Source of the DNA: Sphingomonas metalli
Lineage (GTDB): Bacteria > Pseudomonadota > Alphaproteobacteria > Sphingomonadales > Sphingomonadaceae
Assembly (NCBI RefSeq): GCF_014641735.1
Contig: NZ_BMIH01000005.1
Coordinates: forward strand, 62,001-126,000
Direction of reading: 5' to 3'
Length of the DNA: 64,000 bases
Within the stretch, counting starts at the first letter, position 1. Each line of letters opens with the position of its first letter. Made by a program: the position numbers and the translations under genes. Shown here piece after piece: positions 61,042 through 64,000 of this stretch. The notes below the pieces were generated by a model. It did not search any database. It was not told where the DNA came from and saw only the letters and a program-made list of their open reading frames with translations.

Positions 61042-61750
61042 GCGTCAGCTCCGCATTCTTGCGGGCGATCAGGGCGGGCAGGTTGCTCTGCGACGCGAGG
61101 GCCATGAAGATAGGCATCAGATGCCCATCACGATGAAGATCGTCGAGGGCGCTGCCGTCCAGATCGATCAGTCGGTCTTCGTCGATGACCTGGAAGCCGA
61201 CGAGCTGGTTCACCGAACCGTCGGCGAGCGCGACCTCCAAGGTCAGCGGCTCGAGCAGGTCGTGCCGTCGGAGTGCGGCGAAGAACTCCTCGCTGGCCCG
61301 ATAACTCGTGTCGAGCGCCCCGAGCTTCTCGATCACTCCTTCCAGATAGGGTGTCGGCTGGCCATCGACATCGAACAGGAGCGTCCCTTCGGTGTCGCTC
61401 AGGCGGGGGCTGTCCATGTCGATATGGACCTGGCCACCCGCCACATCCGGCGCGAAGCGCCCGATCAGGAAGGGCTGCACGTCCATGACGAGCGGGATGT
61501 AGCGCGCATCCCAGCGGCCGTCCTTGAGATAGAGGTTCTCGCCGGTCTCGAACCCGAGAAGAACGACAGCGTCGGTGCGATCCCGGGCGATGTCGCGGCG
61601 GAAGAGGATGAGATATTCGTGCTGGGCGCGGCGGAATTCATCCGGGACGACGAGGCAGCTCGTCAGTCCGTCGCCCATCGCGACGCTGCGTTCAGGGACG
61701 ATGCGCGTCGTCGCATGGGTGGCGGGGGTGAGGATCGCATGCTGGGCCAT
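61034..61750 (-). CDS. SapC family protein
   Basis: This 238-residue protein matches the SapC family by DGLTSCLVVPDEFRRAQHEY, LFRRDIARDRTDAVVLLGFE, ENLYLKDGRWDARYIP and RPFLIGRFAPD-like segments, followed by GTLLFDVDGQPTPYLEGV. SapC proteins commonly sit next to TonB receptors and halogenases; their biochemical role is unknown. The ATG at 61750 is 1 nt after the stop of the upstream halogenase; the longer frame is rejected. It overlaps the cupin gene by 8 nt. Confidence 0.9.
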   Translation of the reverse strand: MAQHAILTPATHATTRIVPERSVAMGDGLTSCLVVPDEFRRAQHEYLILFRRDIARDRTDAVVLLGFETGENLYLKDGRWDARYIPLVMDVQPFLIGRFAPDVAGGQVHIDMDSPRLSDTEGTLLFDVDGQPTPYLEGVIEKLGALDTSYRASEEFFAALRRHDLLEPLTLEVALADGSVNQLVGFQVIDEDRLIDLDGSALDDLHRDGHLMPIFMALASQSNLPALIARKNAELTHG

Positions 61751-61751
61751 G

Positions 61752-63320
61752 TCAACGAAGTCCCGAAGAGGATGCAGGGCCTTGGGCCGCCGCGCGGCGC
61801 AGACCGTCAAAATAGGCCCGCTGGGTGGGCAAGCTGGCCGCGAGCGCCCGCGTCCGCTGGCGCAGCAGCGTCAACGGTTCGGCCAGGGCTTCGCCGGTCG
61901 CGGGCGGTATCGCCGGGGCCGGATGGTCCATGCCGTACAGGACATAGTGATAGCTGGCGGGCGGGAAGATCTCGTCCACATGGGGCAGGTCGGCCTGCGA
62001 CGGCGGCTGCTCGCGCCAGACCATGAGCTGTTCGGCCAGTCGCGGCGGGATCGTGTCCGGGTCGCGCTGGGCGCGCCAGTAAGGCTCGTCACGCCGGCTG
62101 AGGACGTAGTGAAGCTTGAGAAACTCGACGATCCGATCCCAGCGATAGTGGAACAGCCGGTCGAAGCGGCGCGCCTGCACGTCCATCGCGGTGCGATCCT
62201 GCGGGAAGTTGGCGAGCAGCGCATCGAGAGACAGCTCGATCAGGACGATGGCGGAGGCCTCGAGCGGCTCGCAAAAGCCGGCGGACAGTCCGACCGCCAG
62301 GCAGTTGCGAACCCAGAACCGTTCGCGATGCCCGGAGCGGAAGCGGAGCTGCCGGACCGGCACCGTCCCGTAGTCGATGCCCGGCGCCGCGCGCGACAGA
62401 TAGCGGCGCAGCACCGCGGCGGCGCCATCGTCGTCCATGAAGCGCGAAGCGTATACGCAGCCGATGCCACGCCGGCTCTGCAGGCCGATGTCCCACAGCC
62501 ATCCCGCCTCGTGCGCGGTCGATATGGTCTGCGCCGCGATCGGCGTGGTGGGCCCGACCGGCACCTGCACCGCCAGCGCGCGATCGTTGCACAGGGTGGC
62601 GGAGCGGTCGACGAAGCCGCTGCCGAGCGCGCCGCCGATCAACAATGAAGCATGACCGGTGCAATCGAGAAAGAGATCGCCGGCGATGGCGCCGTGATCG
62701 CGGGTCGACACCGCGGCGATGTCGCCGGTGGCGGATCGCACGATAGCGACGACATGATCGCGGACATGACGAACGCCAAGACGGCCCGCGCCATGCCGCG
62801 CGAGCAACGCCGCGAACTTGCCGGCATCGAGATGATAGGCGTAATTGAGCGCGCCCGCATAGCCGGGCATGTCTCGCTGACGGGGGGCGAGATCGAGGGC
62901 GGCGATCGCAGGCTGCGGGCTGACCGCATCGGCAAAGGCCCGGCCGCCGCCATGGCGCTGCCAGCCGGCGACGAGCGCGCGTGAGTCCACTGCGGGTGGC
63001 GGCACGAACGGGTGCCAGTAGCGATCGTCCGCCGCGCCGGTGCGCCATCCGTCGAAGCGCGAGCCCTGCTTGAACGCCGCGTCGCATTCGAGGAGGAAAG
63101 CCGCTTCGTCGAGGCCGATCTGCCGGAGCGTGCAGCGCATCGTCGGCCAGGTGCCCTCGCCCACGCCGACCGTCGGAACATCGGGGGACTCGACGAGCGT
63201 GATGTCGACCGGGTGGGTTGCGACCTCGCCGATCCGCGCGGCGAGGACGCAGGCGGACAGCCAGCCGGCAGTGCCGCCGCCGACGATCACGATGCTTCGG
63301 GTTTCGGTCCCGTCCGCCAC
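61752..63320 (-). CDS. Flavin-dependent halogenase family protein, copy 2, variant motif
   Basis: This protein of about 522 residues has the FAD motif [40 protein letters not shown] and the lysine region [13 protein letters not shown]. The halogenase signature reads [15 protein letters not shown] instead of WxWxIP, and [20 protein letters not shown] follows. The change at the Ile-Pro part may mean a different activity. The GTG at 63320 was chosen because no ATG is in frame near the FAD motif, so the start is uncertain. It is first after the receptor in transcription order. Confidence 0.87.
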   Translation of the reverse strand: MADGTETRSIVIVGGGTAGWLSACVLAARIGEVATHPVDITLVESPDVPTVGVGEGTWPTMRCTLRQIGLDEAAFLLECDAAFKQGSRFDGWRTGAADDRYWHPFVPPPAVDSRALVAGWQRHGGGRAFADAVSPQPAIAALDLAPRQRDMPGYAGALNYAYHLDAGKFAALLARHGAGRLGVRHVRDHVVAIVRSATGDIAAVSTRDHGAIAGDLFLDCTGHASLLIGGALGSGFVDRSATLCNDRALAVQVPVGPTTPIAAQTISTAHEAGWLWDIGLQSRRGIGCVYASRFMDDDGAAAVLRRYLSRAAPGIDYGTVPVRQLRFRSGHRERFWVRNCLAVGLSAGFCEPLEASAIVLIELSLDALLANFPQDRTAMDVQARRFDRLFHYRWDRIVEFLKLHYVLSRRDEPYWRAQRDPDTIPPRLAEQLMVWREQPPSQADLPHVDEIFPPASYHYVLYGMDHPAPAIPPATGEALAEPLTLLRQRTRALAASLPTQRAYFDGLRRAAAQGPASSSGLR

Positions 63321-63433
63321 CTGCCTTGTCGCATCCTTGTTCGAACTGGCCCCGCCGCCTCGCCGGTGGGGGCCGGGCACGTCCACTTTCCATTGCGGAA
63401 CTGGCCGTGCCCGATGATCGGATTGCGGGCCGA

Positions 63434-64000
63434 TCAGAAGTTGAAGCGCAGCCCCGCCGAATAGCGCGCATCCTGCTTGGCCACGAAGGTCACCGCCTTT
63501 GCAGAACGGACATGGCCGCTGCGATCGGCGCCCGTCAGGTTGATCGCCTCTGCGAACACCGTCACACCCGGTATGAACTCCCAACTGGCACTCGCATCGA
63601 GCTGCCCGTAGCTGTTGATATAGTAGGGATTGGTGCCGCCACTCGCCAGAAACTCCGCGCGATAGTTGTACGATGCTCGGACCTGGATGCCGTTCTTGTC
63701 GTAATACAGGCTGGCATTGGCGCTGTCGGACAGTCCATTGATCGAGAATTGAGAGACGCTGGCCGGCAGATTGTTGTTATAGGGCCGGTTGCCGTTCACG
63801 ATCGTGTAGTTCAGCTGCGTGCCGAAGCCGGTGTCCCAGAAACTGTGCTGGAGCGCGAATTCGAAGCCGTTGATGGTCGCATTGTCGTCGCTGTTGAACG
63901 GCTGCGAGATCACGAAGGTCACTGGGCCGTCCTCGGGCGCGCTGAGGATCGCACCGTTGACGACGGAGCCCGGATAATTGGCCGAGAAGTAGTTGCGGAT
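63434..64000 (-). CDS. C-terminal part of TonB-dependent receptor, cut by window end
   Basis: The frame is open from the window edge and ends at 63434, giving 188 residues of outer-membrane barrel. It shows alternating aromatic strands: [60 protein letters not shown] and the terminal [12 protein letters not shown] with C-terminal Phe. The segment [11 protein letters not shown] is typical of TonB receptors next to halogenase genes. It lies 113 bp upstream of the halogenase cluster and probably heads it. The ligand is unknown; plant or algal glycans are a common guess for this type. Confidence 0.9.
   Translation of the reverse strand: MRNYFSANYPGSVVNGAILSAPEDGPVTFVISQPFNSDDNATINGFEFALQHSFWDTGFGTQLNYTIVNGNRPYNNNLPASVSQFSINGLSDSANASLYYDKNGIQVRASYNYRAEFLASGGTNPYYINSYGQLDASASWEFIPGVTVFAEAINLTGADRSGHVRSAKAVTFVAKQDARYSAGLRFNF

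Overview
The window is high-GC DNA with the gene stock of a sphingomonad-type alphaproteobacterium (Sphingomonas or a close relative). The reasons are PEPxxWA-CTERM proteins, TonB-dependent receptors linked to flavin-dependent halogenase and SapC genes, an ATPase-ParB-RPA-type Rep module, and GTCAT-type palindromic intergenic repeats. This taxonomic call is from gene content only. No rRNA, tRNA, CRISPR array or transposase was seen.

Layout. 1-9.5 kb: one + strand chemotaxis operon (STAS protein, cheA, cheR, cheB, cheD, cheY, cheW, a second degenerate cheB, a small unknown gene, an MCP, another small unknown gene), with most junctions overlapping or tight. A gene cut by the window edge is divergent from it. 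9.6-14 kb: small minus-strand genes, a TonB-dependent-receptor-like protein and a PEP-CTERM protein. 14.5-19 kb: a replication and partition module (parS palindrome, parA, parB, rep, iterons, AT-rich segment), which marks this as a plasmid, megaplasmid or chromid, or an integrated one. 19-31 kb: DCC oxidoreductase, SDR with divergent HxlR regulator, secreted GH51 arabinofuranosidase, a two-component system, an exported Dps next to a VIT-type metal transporter, a hybrid histidine kinase and an aldo/keto reductase.

31-50.5 kb: exported amidohydrolase, a cNMP-binding/thioredoxin-reductase-like fusion, S10 and M13 peptidases, an SPL-family radical SAM gene coupled to a phosphoesterase, a UvsE endonuclease coupled to a RecJ-like DHH protein, two tandem PEP-CTERM paralogues, an esterase, and two more regulator/SDR divergent pairs (MmyB-like and ArsR-like). 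Several palindromic repeat pairs lie between genes here. 50.5-57.4 kb: a six-gene minus-strand glycosyltransferase operon in which all five junctions are 4-nt start/stop overlaps. Its first gene is a sucrose-phosphate-synthase-like transferase fused to a HAD phosphatase. A NYN/OST-HTH protein is divergent from it. 58.5-64 kb: a minus-strand cluster with a TonB-dependent receptor (cut by the window end), halogenase, SapC, cupin/JmjC-like protein and a second halogenase, nearly all overlapping.

The most notable points are two identical 16-bp palindromes embedded in frame in the first codons of rep, the fully coupled glycosyltransferase operon, the paired-halogenase receptor cluster, the exported Dps plus metal transporter pair, and a second CheB that has lost its catalytic histidine. 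All functional calls rest on reading motifs by eye. No similarity search was run.
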